The notes beneath the pieces were generated by a model that saw only the letters and a program-made list of their open reading frames with translations, was not told the origin of the DNA and made no database searches. Below are positions 16,314-25,308 of a stretch of DNA of 64,000 nucleotides, piece after piece (the stretch's first letter is position 1; each line of letters starts with the position of its first letter). The position numbers were made by a program, and so were the translations under genes. The stretch lies in the NCBI RefSeq assembly GCF_050314255.1, contig NZ_JBNPMZ010000009.1, forward strand, positions 54,154 through 118,153, given 5' to 3'. This DNA is from Claveliimonas sp034178805 (GTDB taxonomy: Bacteria > Bacillota > Clostridia > Lachnospirales > Lachnospiraceae).

Positions 16314-18656
16314 ATGAGCAGAGAAGTGAGGAGTATGCCGATGGTTGCGCTCCGGGGAATGACAGTTCTTCCGGAGATGGTCATCCATTTTGATGTAAGT
16401 AGAGAACGTTCCAAAAAAGCGGTGGAGGAAGCGATGCTGGAAGAAGGACAGCGTATCTTTCTTGTTGCACAAAAGGATATTGATGCAGAAGAACCGACAC
16501 AGGAAGATGTATTCAGTGTGGGTACTGTTGCGGTAATTAAGCAGATTATTAAGCTGCCCAAGAACATTCTGCGGGTGCTTATTGCAGGAGAAAAACGGGC
16601 AGAATTAAATGTGATAGAGTTTCAGGAGCCTTACCTTCGGGCAAATATTACAGTAATAGAAGATATTGATGAGATAGAAGAAAAATTCGGCATGGAATCG
16701 GATAATCCGAATGTGGAGGCAATGGCCAGAGGATTGAGGGAAATTTATCTGGAATATACCATGCGTCAGCCGAAATATCCTAAGGATATGGCAAAACAGA
16801 TCAGTGAATATACAGATCTCAGGAAACTCGTGGACAGTGTTGCCGCGAATGTACCACTGGATTATCGGGATCTTCAGGAGATTCTGGAGGAAGCCAATGT
16901 GCTGGATCGTTATCAGCTTCTGGCCTTCAAGCTGGTCAATGAAATGCAGATCATGGATATAAAAGAGGACATTCAGAATAAGGTAAAAGAACGTGTGGAT
17001 CAGCATCAGAGAGAGTATATCCTGAGGGAACAGCTGAAGCTGATTCGGGAAGAGCTTGGCGAGGATAACACGGTATCAGACGCAGAGGAGTTTCAGGCTG
17101 CAACAGAAAAGCTGGAGGCATCGCAGGAAGTAAAGGATAAACTGACGAAAGAAATTAACCGATTTAAAAGCTCCATGCAGAGCCCGGCAGAGAGTGGAGT
17201 GTTGCGTACCTATATTGAGACTATGCTGGAAATGCCATGGGATAAGATGGTTGAAGATCATGAGGATATCGGATATGCAAAAGAACTTCTTGATAAAGAG
17301 CATTATGGACTGGAAAAAGTGAAGGAACGGGTGCTGGAATTTCTGGCTGTCCGTACGCTGACCAGAAAGGGTGAGAGTCCTATACTTTGTCTTGTGGGAC
17401 CGCCGGGAACCGGTAAAACTTCTATTGCAAAATCTCTGGCGAAAGCGCTGAAAAAACCATATGTGCGCATTTCTCTCGGAGGCGTGAGGGATGAGGCGGA
17501 GATCCGCGGTCACAGAAAAACCTATGTAGGAGCCATGCCGGGGCGCATCGCCAATGGTCTCAAAAGTGCCGGGGTCAAGAACCCGCTTATGCTTCTTGAC
17601 GAGATTGATAAGGTAAGCTCTGATTATAAGGGAGATACATTTTCCGCCCTTCTGGAGGTGCTGGACAGTGAGCAGAATCACAAGTTCCGTGATCACTATC
17701 TGGAAGTGCCTATGGATCTGTCGGAAGTGCTTTTTGTTACAACGGCGAATACGCTCCAGACTATTCCAAGACCTCTTCTTGACAGAATGGAAGTAATCGA
17801 GGTCAGCAGTTATACGGAGAACGAGAAGCTTCATATTGCGATGGAGCATCTGATCCCCAAGCAGCTTGACAAGCACGGACTCACACCGGAGCAGCTGTCT
17901 ATCAGTAAGGGCGCAGTATGGAAAATGGCCAGAAATTATACAAAGGAAGCCGGTGTTCGTCAGCTGGAACGCAAGATCGGTGATATTTGCCGGAAGGCAG
18001 CCAGAGAAATCCTGGAGGAAGGAAGAAAGAAAATCCGTGTGACAGAAACAAACCTGCATAAATATCTGGGACGGGAGCTGTACACCTACCAGATGGCAAA
18101 TCTGACGGATGAGGTGGGAATTGTGCGCGGGCTTGCATGGACCAGTGTGGGAGGTGATACTCTCCAGATAGAGGTGAATGTAATGCCGGGCAAGGGAGAA
18201 ATCATGCTGACCGGACAGCTTGGAGATGTGATGAAGGAATCTGCCAGAACCGGTATCAGCTATATTCGTTCTGTGAGCAGAAATTACGGTATTGACGATG
18301 ATTTCTTTGAGAAACATGATATACATATACATATTCCGGAGGGGGCTGTTCCAAAGGATGGACCGTCTGCGGGAATTACCATGGCAACGGCAATGCTGTC
18401 TGCCATTACAGAGAAAAAGGTACGTGCCGATATCGCCATGACCGGTGAGATCACCCTCCGTGGCCGGGTACTTCCGATTGGAGGGCTGAAGGAAAAGCTT
18501 CTTGCAGCCAAGAGTGCCGGGATGAAGACGGTACTGGTGCCGAAGGAAAATGAAAAAAATGTGGAAGAATTATCCGGAGAAATCACAAAGGGGCTGGAGA
18601 TCATCCCGGTATCTCACATGAAGGAAGTGCTTGAGAAAGCGCTTATCTGCGAATAA
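16314..18656 (+). CDS. lon: endopeptidase La (Lon protease)
   Basis: Lon is a single-chain AAA+ serine protease that degrades damaged and short-lived regulatory proteins. The 780-residue product has the N-terminal LON substrate-binding domain (about 1-200, starting MPMVALRGMTVLPEM), a helical linker, Walker A GPPGTGKTS (about 363-371), Walker B LMLLDEIDK, and the C-terminal protease domain with the catalytic Ser in KDGPSAGI (about 683-690) and the catalytic Lys about 43 residues later (in LAAKSAGMK). ATG 16314 follows a GGAGG site and the hairpin cluster. engB follows after 36 bases, a conserved lon-engB pair. Confidence 0.96.
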   Translation: MSREVRSMPMVALRGMTVLPEMVIHFDVSRERSKKAVEEAMLEEGQRIFLVAQKDIDAEEPTQEDVFSVGTVAVIKQIIKLPKNILRVLIAGEKRAELNVIEFQEPYLRANITVIEDIDEIEEKFGMESDNPNVEAMARGLREIYLEYTMRQPKYPKDMAKQISEYTDLRKLVDSVAANVPLDYRDLQEILEEANVLDRYQLLAFKLVNEMQIMDIKEDIQNKVKERVDQHQREYILREQLKLIREELGEDNTVSDAEEFQAATEKLEASQEVKDKLTKEINRFKSSMQSPAESGVLRTYIETMLEMPWDKMVEDHEDIGYAKELLDKEHYGLEKVKERVLEFLAVRTLTRKGESPILCLVGPPGTGKTSIAKSLAKALKKPYVRISLGGVRDEAEIRGHRKTYVGAMPGRIANGLKSAGVKNPLMLLDEIDKVSSDYKGDTFSALLEVLDSEQNHKFRDHYLEVPMDLSEVLFVTTANTLQTIPRPLLDRMEVIEVSSYTENEKLHIAMEHLIPKQLDKHGLTPEQLSISKGAVWKMARNYTKEAGVRQLERKIGDICRKAAREILEEGRKKIRVTETNLHKYLGRELYTYQMANLTDEVGIVRGLAWTSVGGDTLQIEVNVMPGKGEIMLTGQLGDVMKESARTGISYIRSVSRNYGIDDDFFEKHDIHIHIPEGAVPKDGPSAGITMATAMLSAITEKKVRADIAMTGEITLRGRVLPIGGLKEKLLAAKSAGMKTVLVPKENEKNVEELSGEITKGLEIIPVSHMKEVLEKALICE

Positions 18657-18692
18657 ATACAATACCGCTTGCGGAAAGAAAGGAGCAACATT

Positions 18693-19295
18693 ATGATAAT
18701 CAGAAGTCTGAATCTGGAAACAGTATGCGGAATTACCAGTAAACTTCCTGAAAATGATAAGCCGGAGATTGCATTTGCGGGAAAATCCAACGTAGGGAAG
18801 TCTTCCCTTATTAATGCGCTGATGAACCGGAAATCATTTGCCAGAACATCCGCCACACCGGGAAAGACCCAGACGATCAATTTTTATAATATTAATGATG
18901 AAATGTACCTGGTGGATCTTCCCGGATATGGATATGCGAAAGTATCCGAGAAGGAGAAGATGAAATGGGGACAGATGATTGAGAGTTACCTTCATAATTC
19001 CAAACAGCTGAAAGCAGTATTTCTTCTGATCGATATCCGTCATGAGCCTTCTGCAAATGATAAAATGATGTATGACTGGGTCGTGGAACAGGGATATCAT
19101 CCGATCATCATTGCAACCAAGCTTGACAAACTGAAAAGAAGTCAGGTGGATAAACATGTGAAAATGGTGAAACAGGGATTGAACCTGATTCCGGGAACAA
19201 GAGTAATCCCGTTTTCGGCAGAGACAAAACAGGGACGGGACGAGATCTGGGAACTGGTGGAGACAGAGTTTCTTGAGAAAAAAGAGGTGGAATAG
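18693..19295 (+). CDS. engB: ribosome biogenesis GTP-binding protein EngB/YsxC
   Basis: EngB (YsxC, YihA) is an essential small GTPase for assembly of the large ribosomal subunit. The 200-residue protein shows all G motifs: G1 GKSNVGKSS (about residues 30-38), G2 threonine region ATPGKTQTIN, G3 DLPGYGYAK, G4 TKLDK and G5 SAETKQG. I chose ATG 18693, preceded by AAAGGAG, rather than the TTG eight codons upstream. It directly follows lon, and its stop is adjacent to the ATG of the next gene, so translation is probably coupled. Confidence 0.95.
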   Translation: MIIRSLNLETVCGITSKLPENDKPEIAFAGKSNVGKSSLINALMNRKSFARTSATPGKTQTINFYNINDEMYLVDLPGYGYAKVSEKEKMKWGQMIESYLHNSKQLKAVFLLIDIRHEPSANDKMMYDWVVEQGYHPIIIATKLDKLKRSQVDKHVKMVKQGLNLIPGTRVIPFSAETKQGRDEIWELVETEFLEKKEVE

Positions 19296-20438
19296 ATGCA
19301 GATGAGCGTCAGGGAAAGATTGAACGACAACCGGCCTTACTGGAAGGTTCTGGTAAGTCTGGTATTCAGTCTGATAGGAACCATATTATTTATATATCTG
19401 GGAATCCGGGCATTAATCTATTTTATGCCGTTTGTGATAGGATGGTTTCTGGCTTTTATCGCAAGTCCTCTGGTAACCTGGCTGGAGCAGCGGTTGAAGA
19501 TCGTAAAAAAACTGGGTTCAGCGATTACCATTATTCTGGTGCTGTGTGCCTGTGTGGGAGTTATATACTTTGCTGTAAGCAGGGTCTGGGCGGAAATTGC
19601 GTCACTGATTCAGAATTTTCCCGAAATGTATGAGGATCTGGAGGCCGGTTTTATGGAAATCGGGATAAAAGGGGAACAGTTATTTGCAAGACTGCCCCAG
19701 GGTGTCCAGAATGGCTGGCAGGCGATGATGCAGAACCTGGATCAGACTATGGGAAAACTGATCGGAGAGATGAGTGAGCCGACCATGGAAGTTGCAGGAA
19801 GTGTTGCCAAGAGGATTCCTTCCATATTTGTCGCTACGATAGTAACATTTGTATCGGCTTACTTTTTCATTGCACAGAGAGAAGAAATTATTATCTGGGC
19901 AAAGAAAATTTCACCGAAACCAATTGTAAGCCGAATGACGATGGTTATGGATAACCTGAAATATGCTGTGGGCGGATATTTTAAGGCCCAGTTTAAGATC
20001 ATGGCAGTGGTATTTCTCATGCTTTTGGCAGGATTTTCTCTGATAGGAGTCCATTTTTCCATCCTGCTGGCACTGGGAATCGCTTTTCTGGACTTCCTGC
20101 CGTTTTTCGGAACCGGTACGGCACTGATCCCATGGGCGGTATATAAATTTCTGGTGGGCAATTACCGGATGGCGATCGCACTTCTGATTCTTTATGCGGT
20201 AACACAGGTTGTGCGCCAGCTTATTCAGCCGAAACTGGTGGGAGACAGTATGGGAATGAATCCTCTTCTTACGCTGGTACTTCTGTATATCGGGTATAAA
20301 CTTGGCAGCGTGCTGGGGATGATCTTTGCAGTACCCATCGGTATGATCGTGGTTAACCTTTATCAGGCAGGAGCTTTCGACTATATTTTAGATGATGTGC
20401 GGATCCTGATGGAAGGAATCATGAGCCTGAGAGAGTAA
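19296..20438 (+). CDS. AI-2E family transporter (YdbI/PerM-like)
   Basis: A 380-residue polytopic membrane protein. It has an N-terminal pair of hydrophobic segments (about residues 18-60), another near 72-92, an amphipathic helical stretch (about 95-160), and a hydrophobic C-terminal half with the family pattern FLDFLPFFGTG and the VRQLIQPKLVGDSMGMNPL segment. Family members export diverse small solutes or act as Na+/H+ antiporters; the AI-2 name comes from TqsA and does not fix the substrate. ATG 19296 begins directly after the engB stop; a second in-frame ATG two codons later is also possible. It ends 11 bases before the AraC gene. Confidence 0.88.
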   Translation: MQMSVRERLNDNRPYWKVLVSLVFSLIGTILFIYLGIRALIYFMPFVIGWFLAFIASPLVTWLEQRLKIVKKLGSAITIILVLCACVGVIYFAVSRVWAEIASLIQNFPEMYEDLEAGFMEIGIKGEQLFARLPQGVQNGWQAMMQNLDQTMGKLIGEMSEPTMEVAGSVAKRIPSIFVATIVTFVSAYFFIAQREEIIIWAKKISPKPIVSRMTMVMDNLKYAVGGYFKAQFKIMAVVFLMLLAGFSLIGVHFSILLALGIAFLDFLPFFGTGTALIPWAVYKFLVGNYRMAIALLILYAVTQVVRQLIQPKLVGDSMGMNPLLTLVLLYIGYKLGSVLGMIFAVPIGMIVVNLYQAGAFDYILDDVRILMEGIMSLRE

Positions 20439-20449
20439 GGAGGAGTGGC

Positions 20450-21400
20450 ATGGCAAAGAAAAAAACAAAGATGCAGTTCCGGTACTATACGATGGCACCA
20501 GGTTCCCAGGTACTGGCACTTTTGGGCGAGGACGAGTGGAGAAGAGAATACGGAAAAGATGAGCAGGGAAGATATATCCCGGAGCTCCACTTTCACAATT
20601 ATATGGAGGTTGGTATCTGCCACGACGGGCGGGGCAAAACTATACTGAGAAATGAGGAATATGAATTTAAAGAAGGAAGTATCGCGATCGTGCCTCCTAA
20701 TTTCCCACATAATAATGTTTCGGAATACGGAACGACCGGTTTCTGGGAGTGGATGTTCTTTGATATGGAGAACATTCTGCTGGATATGAAGGAAATGTCT
20801 CATAATAACCTGGATGTGGAATATCTGAAAAATACAATCTATGATGCACCACTTTTCTTTCGGCAGGAAGAATATCCGCAGATCGCGAATCTGATTCTGG
20901 AGATCCGGGATGAGTGTGAGAGAAAAGTTTATATGTATCATGAGAAACTGAGAGGACTTCTGCAGGCTTTTACCGTGGAACTTCTGCGGATTCGAAACAT
21001 CAGGGATGAGATGTCAAGAAAAAATCCCAGAAACATCCAGATCGTACCGGCAATAGAGTATGTGAAAGCACATTATGCCGAAGAAATCCGGATTCAGGAT
21101 CTGGCAGACGTGTGCAACATCAGTACCAGTCATTTTCGAAAAATATTTCAGGAGTGTATGCATATGCCGCCCAACGATTATGTGAATGCGATCCGGGTAT
21201 ACGAGGCTGCCAGAATTCTCCTGAAAACCCATTTATCAATGGAAGAAACTGCTTACCGGGTAGGGTATGAAAGCGTATCTACATTTACCCGGAATTTTAA
21301 GAAAATTATGGGTATGACCCCGTATCAGTGGAAGAAATCTCCGGATAATTATGCGGGTCAGATGCTGAACTTTAAAATCAGTGCTTTGAAAGGGTGGTAG
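20450..21400 (+). CDS. AraC family transcriptional regulator with cupin sensor domain
   Basis: The 316-residue protein has an N-terminal cupin-like sugar-sensing domain (about residues 35-115, with HFHNYMEVG and VPPNFPHN metal/ligand loops) and a C-terminal AraC/XylS double helix-turn-helix (about 200-300, with IRIQDLADVCNISTSHFRKI and the MTPYQW signature). Its position just upstream of a sugar ABC importer and three beta-galactosidases suggests it is the local activator, sensing a galactoside. It has an AAGGAGG site before ATG 20450. A palindrome at 22019-22039 is one possible target, although AraC sites are more often direct repeats. Confidence 0.9.
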   Translation: MAKKKTKMQFRYYTMAPGSQVLALLGEDEWRREYGKDEQGRYIPELHFHNYMEVGICHDGRGKTILRNEEYEFKEGSIAIVPPNFPHNNVSEYGTTGFWEWMFFDMENILLDMKEMSHNNLDVEYLKNTIYDAPLFFRQEEYPQIANLILEIRDECERKVYMYHEKLRGLLQAFTVELLRIRNIRDEMSRKNPRNIQIVPAIEYVKAHYAEEIRIQDLADVCNISTSHFRKIFQECMHMPPNDYVNAIRVYEAARILLKTHLSMEETAYRVGYESVSTFTRNFKKIMGMTPYQWKKSPDNYAGQMLNFKISALKGW

Positions 21401-21403
21401 AAT

Positions 21404-21925
21404 ATGGATTACAGAATGGTGAAGGAAGTACATAAGCGGGTAAAGCCTTCTACAAAGATTTTAAAGGTCGTGATGATCGTACTGTGTGTGCTGTTTATGC
21501 TTTTTGGAATTGTATTTGACCGGGGAATGCTGTTCCTGGCTCTTCTTATGGCGGGGATGTATTTTCTCTATGATGCTTATGTAATTAAGGATTATGAATA
21601 TGTGATGGAGGGAAATACCTTTACAATCTCGGTCATTCATGCAAAACGCCGGCGCAGGGAAGAACATGTGCTGGATCTGAAGGATATGGAGGTTCTTGCA
21701 CCGAACTGGCATGAGGCTGTGGCGAAATACCGTCTGAAGGGCGGAACGGAGAAAATCCCCAAATATGACTATACGTCTTATGAGCCGGAAATTCCCTACT
21801 ATACGATGATTATTGTGGAGGGGAGAAAGAAGATAAAACTGCTTTTGGATCTGGAAGAAGATATGCTATTTGCAATAAAACGCATGTATCCGAAGAAGGT
21901 TTTTGTGCAGAAGTTAGAAAAATAA
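21404..21925 (+). CDS. small membrane protein of unknown function (DUF6106-like)
   Basis: A 173-residue protein with two adjacent transmembrane segments (about residues 20-38 and 42-60) after a basic N-terminus, then a cytosolic domain of about 110 residues rich in beta-strand-like segments (YVMEGNTFTISVIHAKRRRREEHVLDL), ending in a charged tail. The layout resembles small PH-like membrane proteins annotated DUF6106 in Lachnospiraceae; I am only moderately sure of that name. It starts four bases after the AraC gene and precedes the sugar importer promoter. Its role in sugar use, if any, is unknown. Confidence 0.65.
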   Translation: MDYRMVKEVHKRVKPSTKILKVVMIVLCVLFMLFGIVFDRGMLFLALLMAGMYFLYDAYVIKDYEYVMEGNTFTISVIHAKRRRREEHVLDLKDMEVLAPNWHEAVAKYRLKGGTEKIPKYDYTSYEPEIPYYTMIIVEGRKKIKLLLDLEEDMLFAIKRMYPKKVFVQKLEK

Positions 21926-21956
21926 TCGAATTTGCCTGTTTTTTAATTGAATATGC

Positions 21957-21985
21957 GTGCAATCGGGGAATAAAAACGGTATAAT
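21957..21985 (+). promoter_or_regulatory. putative promoter for the galactoside ABC importer
   Basis: A perfect TATAAT lies at 21980-21985. The best -35 is a poor GTGCAA (21957-21962) with a 17-base spacer; a weak -35 with a good -10 is typical of activator-dependent promoters, fitting control by the adjacent AraC protein. Confidence 0.5.
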
Positions 21986-22018
21986 AATGCATAGAGAAAA
22001 AGAAAAGGAACGATGTTT

Positions 22019-22039
22019 TGTTGTGCAGATTGCACAACA
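22019..22039. promoter_or_regulatory. 21-base palindrome, candidate operator
   Basis: TGTTGTGCA (22019-22027) and TGCACAACA (22031-22039) are perfect reverse complements around GAT. It lies 34 bases downstream of the TATAAT box and 30 bases before the binding-protein start, the usual place for a repressor roadblock operator. As RNA it would form a 9-bp stem with a three-base loop near the ribosome site. Confidence 0.6.
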
Positions 22040-22068
22040 TGCGTTCTAAGAAAAAGGAGGACAATCAT

Positions 22069-23394
22069 ATGAAAAAGAAACTTATTTCAATGCTTCTTGC
22101 CGGAACTATGGTGCTTTCCCTGGCAGCTTGCGGTAACAATGGCGGCGGAGATTCCGGAAGTGGGGATTCCGAAAGCGCATCCATGGGAACCAGTGATGAC
22201 GAGAACACCCTGACAGTTGCAGCATGGGACCCGGGATTCAACATTCCGGCACTTCAGGCAGCAGCAGAGGACTACAAGGCAAACGTGAACGAGAATTTCG
22301 TTCTTGAGATCAAAGAACAGTCCGGTTCTTCCGACATTGAGACAGCTATTACAACAGCTGCTTCCGCAGGAAATTACGAGACACTGCCGGATATCGTTCT
22401 GTTCCAGGATCACTGGTTTGCAAACTACTACACCAACTATCCGGATGCATGGCAGGATATCAACGATGCAGATGTAAAATGGGATGATTTCTCACAGGAG
22501 AAACTTGGATATTCTACAATTGATGGTACTCACTATGGTATGCCTGTAGATAACGGTGCGGTTATTACAGCTTATCGTGTAGACCTTCTGGAAGAGTGTG
22601 GATATACAATTGATGACTTGACAGGAATTACATGGGATGAGTTTATTGAGATCGGTAAAGTTGTAAAAGAAAAAACAGGCAAGTATCTGATGTGTATGGA
22701 CGGAGACGGAAATGACCTTGTTTATCTGATGATGCAGGCTGAGGGTGAATCCCAGTTCAAGGATGGAAAGCCATACATCGTTGGAAACGAAACTCTGAAA
22801 AAGGTTGTTGAGACAATCGTTAAGATGGCTCAGGAGGGAGTTCTTCTTCTTTCCAACAGCTGGTCAGATTATACAGACCAGGCAATCCAGGGCGACCAGG
22901 TTGCAGGTGTTATGAATGGTAACTGGATCATTCCTACAATGGAAAAAGTTGAAGCTAACAGCGGAAAATGGGAGATCACAACAATGCCTACACTGACAGG
23001 TGAAGAAGGATATGCTTCCAACGGAGGTTCTTCTCTGTATATCACAGCTAACTGCAAGAAGACAGACCTGGCTAAGGATTTCCTTGCATACACATTTGGC
23101 GGAAGCACAGCTACATATGACAAGGCACTTACAGACGGTGGTGTTATTTCCTGTTACGCTCCGGCTGGAGAGTCTGAAGTATACAATCAGGGTGTTGCAT
23201 TCTTTAACGACCAACCAATCTATTCCACAATCGTAGAGATGGGAACTCATGTACAGCCGGTTGAGCAGAGTGATTATCACTATACATGCCGTACACAGAT
23301 CGCTGCAGCAATTATCAACATCATTAACGGTGGAAACATCGATGATGAACTTCAGCTTGCAGAGGATCAGCTGAACCACGAGATGGGTAACTAA
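22069..23394 (+). CDS. sugar ABC transporter substrate-binding lipoprotein
   Basis: A 441-residue extracellular solute-binding protein of family 1 (COG1653). It has a lipoprotein signal with lipobox SLAAC (Cys21), an acidic Gly/Ser linker and a mature domain starting ENTLTVAAWDPG. The hinge segments and Trp/Tyr-rich ligand-binding loops (VLFQDHWFANYYTNYPDAW) are typical of oligosaccharide binders. ATG 22069 has AAAAGGAGG at the right distance; the longer in-frame reading would include the operator palindrome. It is followed by a terminator-like hairpin and then the two permeases, a usual way to make more binding protein than permease. The likely ligand is a beta-galactoside, inferred from the three hydrolases downstream. 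Confidence 0.93.
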   Translation: MKKKLISMLLAGTMVLSLAACGNNGGGDSGSGDSESASMGTSDDENTLTVAAWDPGFNIPALQAAAEDYKANVNENFVLEIKEQSGSSDIETAITTAASAGNYETLPDIVLFQDHWFANYYTNYPDAWQDINDADVKWDDFSQEKLGYSTIDGTHYGMPVDNGAVITAYRVDLLEECGYTIDDLTGITWDEFIEIGKVVKEKTGKYLMCMDGDGNDLVYLMMQAEGESQFKDGKPYIVGNETLKKVVETIVKMAQEGVLLLSNSWSDYTDQAIQGDQVAGVMNGNWIIPTMEKVEANSGKWEITTMPTLTGEEGYASNGGSSLYITANCKKTDLAKDFLAYTFGGSTATYDKALTDGGVISCYAPAGESEVYNQGVAFFNDQPIYSTIVEMGTHVQPVEQSDYHYTCRTQIAAAIINIINGGNIDDELQLAEDQLNHEMGN

Positions 23395-23428
23395 TATCAG
23401 GATAATTGAGAAACAGGTTTAGATAAAC

Positions 23429-23459
23429 GGGGAAAACGGTTTTCCGTTTTCCCCCTTTT
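23429..23459 (+). terminator. terminator-like hairpin between binding protein and permease genes
   Basis: GGGGAAAACGG (23429-23439), TTTT loop, CCGTTTTCCCC (23444-23454) is a perfect 11-bp stem followed by CTTTTA. It probably attenuates transcription into the permeases and protects the 3' end of the binding-protein mRNA. Confidence 0.75.
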
Positions 23460-23481
23460 ATTTCTGAGAGGGGGACTCTAA

Positions 23482-24381
23482 GTGGAAAAGAAAAAAGGTT
23501 TGACCTTACTTCAGAAGCAGTCCAGAGCAGGATGGATTTTCCTGACTCCGGCAACTGTGTTGATCGCAGTTATGAGCTTCTGGCCGATGATCAGTGCGTT
23601 TATTATGTCATTGAAGACAGGTTCTAGTGCAAACATGCAGTGGAATCAGCCGATATTTAACAACTATGTGAGAATGTTTTCAGATAAGCTGTTCCTGCGT
23701 TCTGTAGGTAACACCTTCCTTTATCTGATCATTCAGGTTCCGATTATGCTTGTGCTTGCTATTTTATTAGCACAGCTTTTGAACAACAGAGATCTGAAAC
23801 TGAAAGGTTTCTTCCGTACATGTGTATTCTTACCATGTGCAACCGCATTGGTTTCTTACTCTTTGATTTTTAAATCTTTATTTGCAACAGAAGGTCTGAT
23901 TAACACGATTCTTGTTAATCTGGGCATTTTTTCAGAGAATTATAACTTCCTGGGAAATCCGGCCAGTGCAAAGGCAGTTATTATCATTGCGCTGATCTGG
24001 AGATGGACAGGATACAACATGGTATTCTATCTTGCAGGTCTGCAGAACATAGAATACTCTGTATATGAGGCGGCTAAGATTGATGGTGCGAATGGCTGGA
24101 AGACATTCTGGGGAATTACCGTACCGCTTTTGAAACCAACGATCATTATGACGTTTATCATGTCAATCAACGGTACATTACAGCTCTTCGATGAGTCTGT
24201 GAACCTGACCAATGGTGGTCCTGCAAACTCCACCATTACAATGTCACACTATATCTACAATAATACATTCGGTACAGGTGTTGCCAACTTCGGTTATGCA
24301 ACGGCGATGGCATTCTTTGTATTCGTTATGGTAGGTATTCTGGCTTTAATTAACATGAAAGTAGGTGATACACGTGACTGA
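23482..24381 (+). CDS. sugar ABC transporter permease (MalF-type)
   Basis: A 299-residue inner-membrane permease with six predicted transmembrane segments; the first follows a short basic N-terminus (AGWIFLTPATVLIAVMSFW). The cytoplasmic EAA loop reads EAAKIDGANGWKTFWGITVPLLKP (about residues 195-218 with EAA and G-x9-P pattern), the contact site for the ATPase. The start is GTG 23482 behind a GAGAGGGGG site. It forms a pair with the next permease, which it overlaps by eight bases. No ATP-binding subunit is coded here, so a shared MsmK/UgpC-type ATPase elsewhere must be used. Confidence 0.93.
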   Translation: MEKKKGLTLLQKQSRAGWIFLTPATVLIAVMSFWPMISAFIMSLKTGSSANMQWNQPIFNNYVRMFSDKLFLRSVGNTFLYLIIQVPIMLVLAILLAQLLNNRDLKLKGFFRTCVFLPCATALVSYSLIFKSLFATEGLINTILVNLGIFSENYNFLGNPASAKAVIIIALIWRWTGYNMVFYLAGLQNIEYSVYEAAKIDGANGWKTFWGITVPLLKPTIIMTFIMSINGTLQLFDESVNLTNGGPANSTITMSHYIYNNTFGTGVANFGYATAMAFFVFVMVGILALINMKVGDTRD

Positions 24382-25204
24382 GAAAAAGAACAGAAGTATG
24401 ATTCAGCGTCGATTGATCCCGACATACATTTTCCTGACGATTGTATCATTTCTTTCCGTATTCCCGTTTTACTGGATGATTTCTGCTGCAACGAATACGT
24501 CTTATGATGTATCTCAGGGACGTCTTCTTCCGGGTAGTTATCTGGCAACGAACTTTGCCAATCTGACCGCAGGACGTGATCTGTGGGGAACTATGGGAAA
24601 TTCATTTATTTATGCATTTGTACAGACAATACTGGCATTGCTGGTGTGCTCTCTGGCAGGATTTGGTTTTGAGCTTTATCATGACAAGAAGAAGGATATG
24701 GTATTTACCATTCTGCTTCTTGCAATGATGATTCCTGGAGTTGCTACCATGATTCCTTTGTTTAAGATGGTAGCTGCAGCAGGATTCCTGAACTCTGTAT
24801 GGGGCTTTATTTTGCCGGCAATCTCTACTCCGTTCCTGATCATGATGTTCCGTAATAATTCACGAAACTTCCCGATCGATGTAATGGAAGCAGCCAGAAT
24901 TGACGGCTTGAGGGAGATTCAGATTTTCTTCCGTATGTATATGCCTATGATGAAATCTACCTATGCAGCTGCAGCAGTAGTAACCTTCATGAACGCATGG
25001 AACTCCTACCTGTGGCCGAAGGTAATCATGACAGAAACCAGTGCACAGACTATGCCAATGTTGATTGCCAATCTGGCATCCGGATACACAACTGACTACG
25101 GTGTATTGATGTTAGGTGTATTGTTCTGTTCTGTTCCTACAATGGTAATCTTCTTCATCCTGCAGAAACAGTTTGCAGAAGGTCTTACAGGTGCTGTAAA
25201 ATAA
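24374..25204 (+). CDS. sugar ABC transporter permease (MalG-type)
   Basis: A 276-residue membrane protein of the MalG/COG0395 group with six predicted transmembrane segments and the EAA loop EAARIDGLREIQIFFRMYMP (about residues 176-195). The N-terminus has the family SFLSVFPFYWMISAATNT segment. I chose GTG 24374, overlapping the end of the first permease, since AGGTG lies at a good distance; GTG 24365 is a less likely alternative. With the preceding permease it forms the channel of a galactoside importer. A strong hairpin follows it, before the beta-galactosidase genes. Confidence 0.92.
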   Translation: MTEKKNRSMIQRRLIPTYIFLTIVSFLSVFPFYWMISAATNTSYDVSQGRLLPGSYLATNFANLTAGRDLWGTMGNSFIYAFVQTILALLVCSLAGFGFELYHDKKKDMVFTILLLAMMIPGVATMIPLFKMVAAAGFLNSVWGFILPAISTPFLIMMFRNNSRNFPIDVMEAARIDGLREIQIFFRMYMPMMKSTYAAAAVVTFMNAWNSYLWPKVIMTETSAQTMPMLIANLASGYTTDYGVLMLGVLFCSVPTMVIFFILQKQFAEGLTGAVK

Positions 25205-25234
25205 ATTTGAATCTTATATGACTATGAATGAAAC

Positions 25235-25268
25235 AGGCGGATATTTTATAGTGAAATATCCGCCTTTT
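25235..25268 (+). terminator. terminator-like hairpin between permease and beta-galactosidase genes
   Basis: AGGCGGATATTT (25235-25246) and AAATATCCGCCT (25254-25265) form a perfect 12-bp stem followed by TTTCT. Only about 40 bases separate it from the next start codon, with no clear promoter, so the hydrolases are probably expressed by read-through. Confidence 0.75.
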
Positions 25269-25308
25269 CTACAAAAACAGTATATCCAAATACAGGAGGA
25301 AATGTATA

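Noticed and set aside
17076..18332. 418-codon open frame antisense to lon
   Set aside because: Longest shadow frame; rich in His, Cys, Ser and Leu, no domain, no ribosome site; lon on the other strand is complete and certain.
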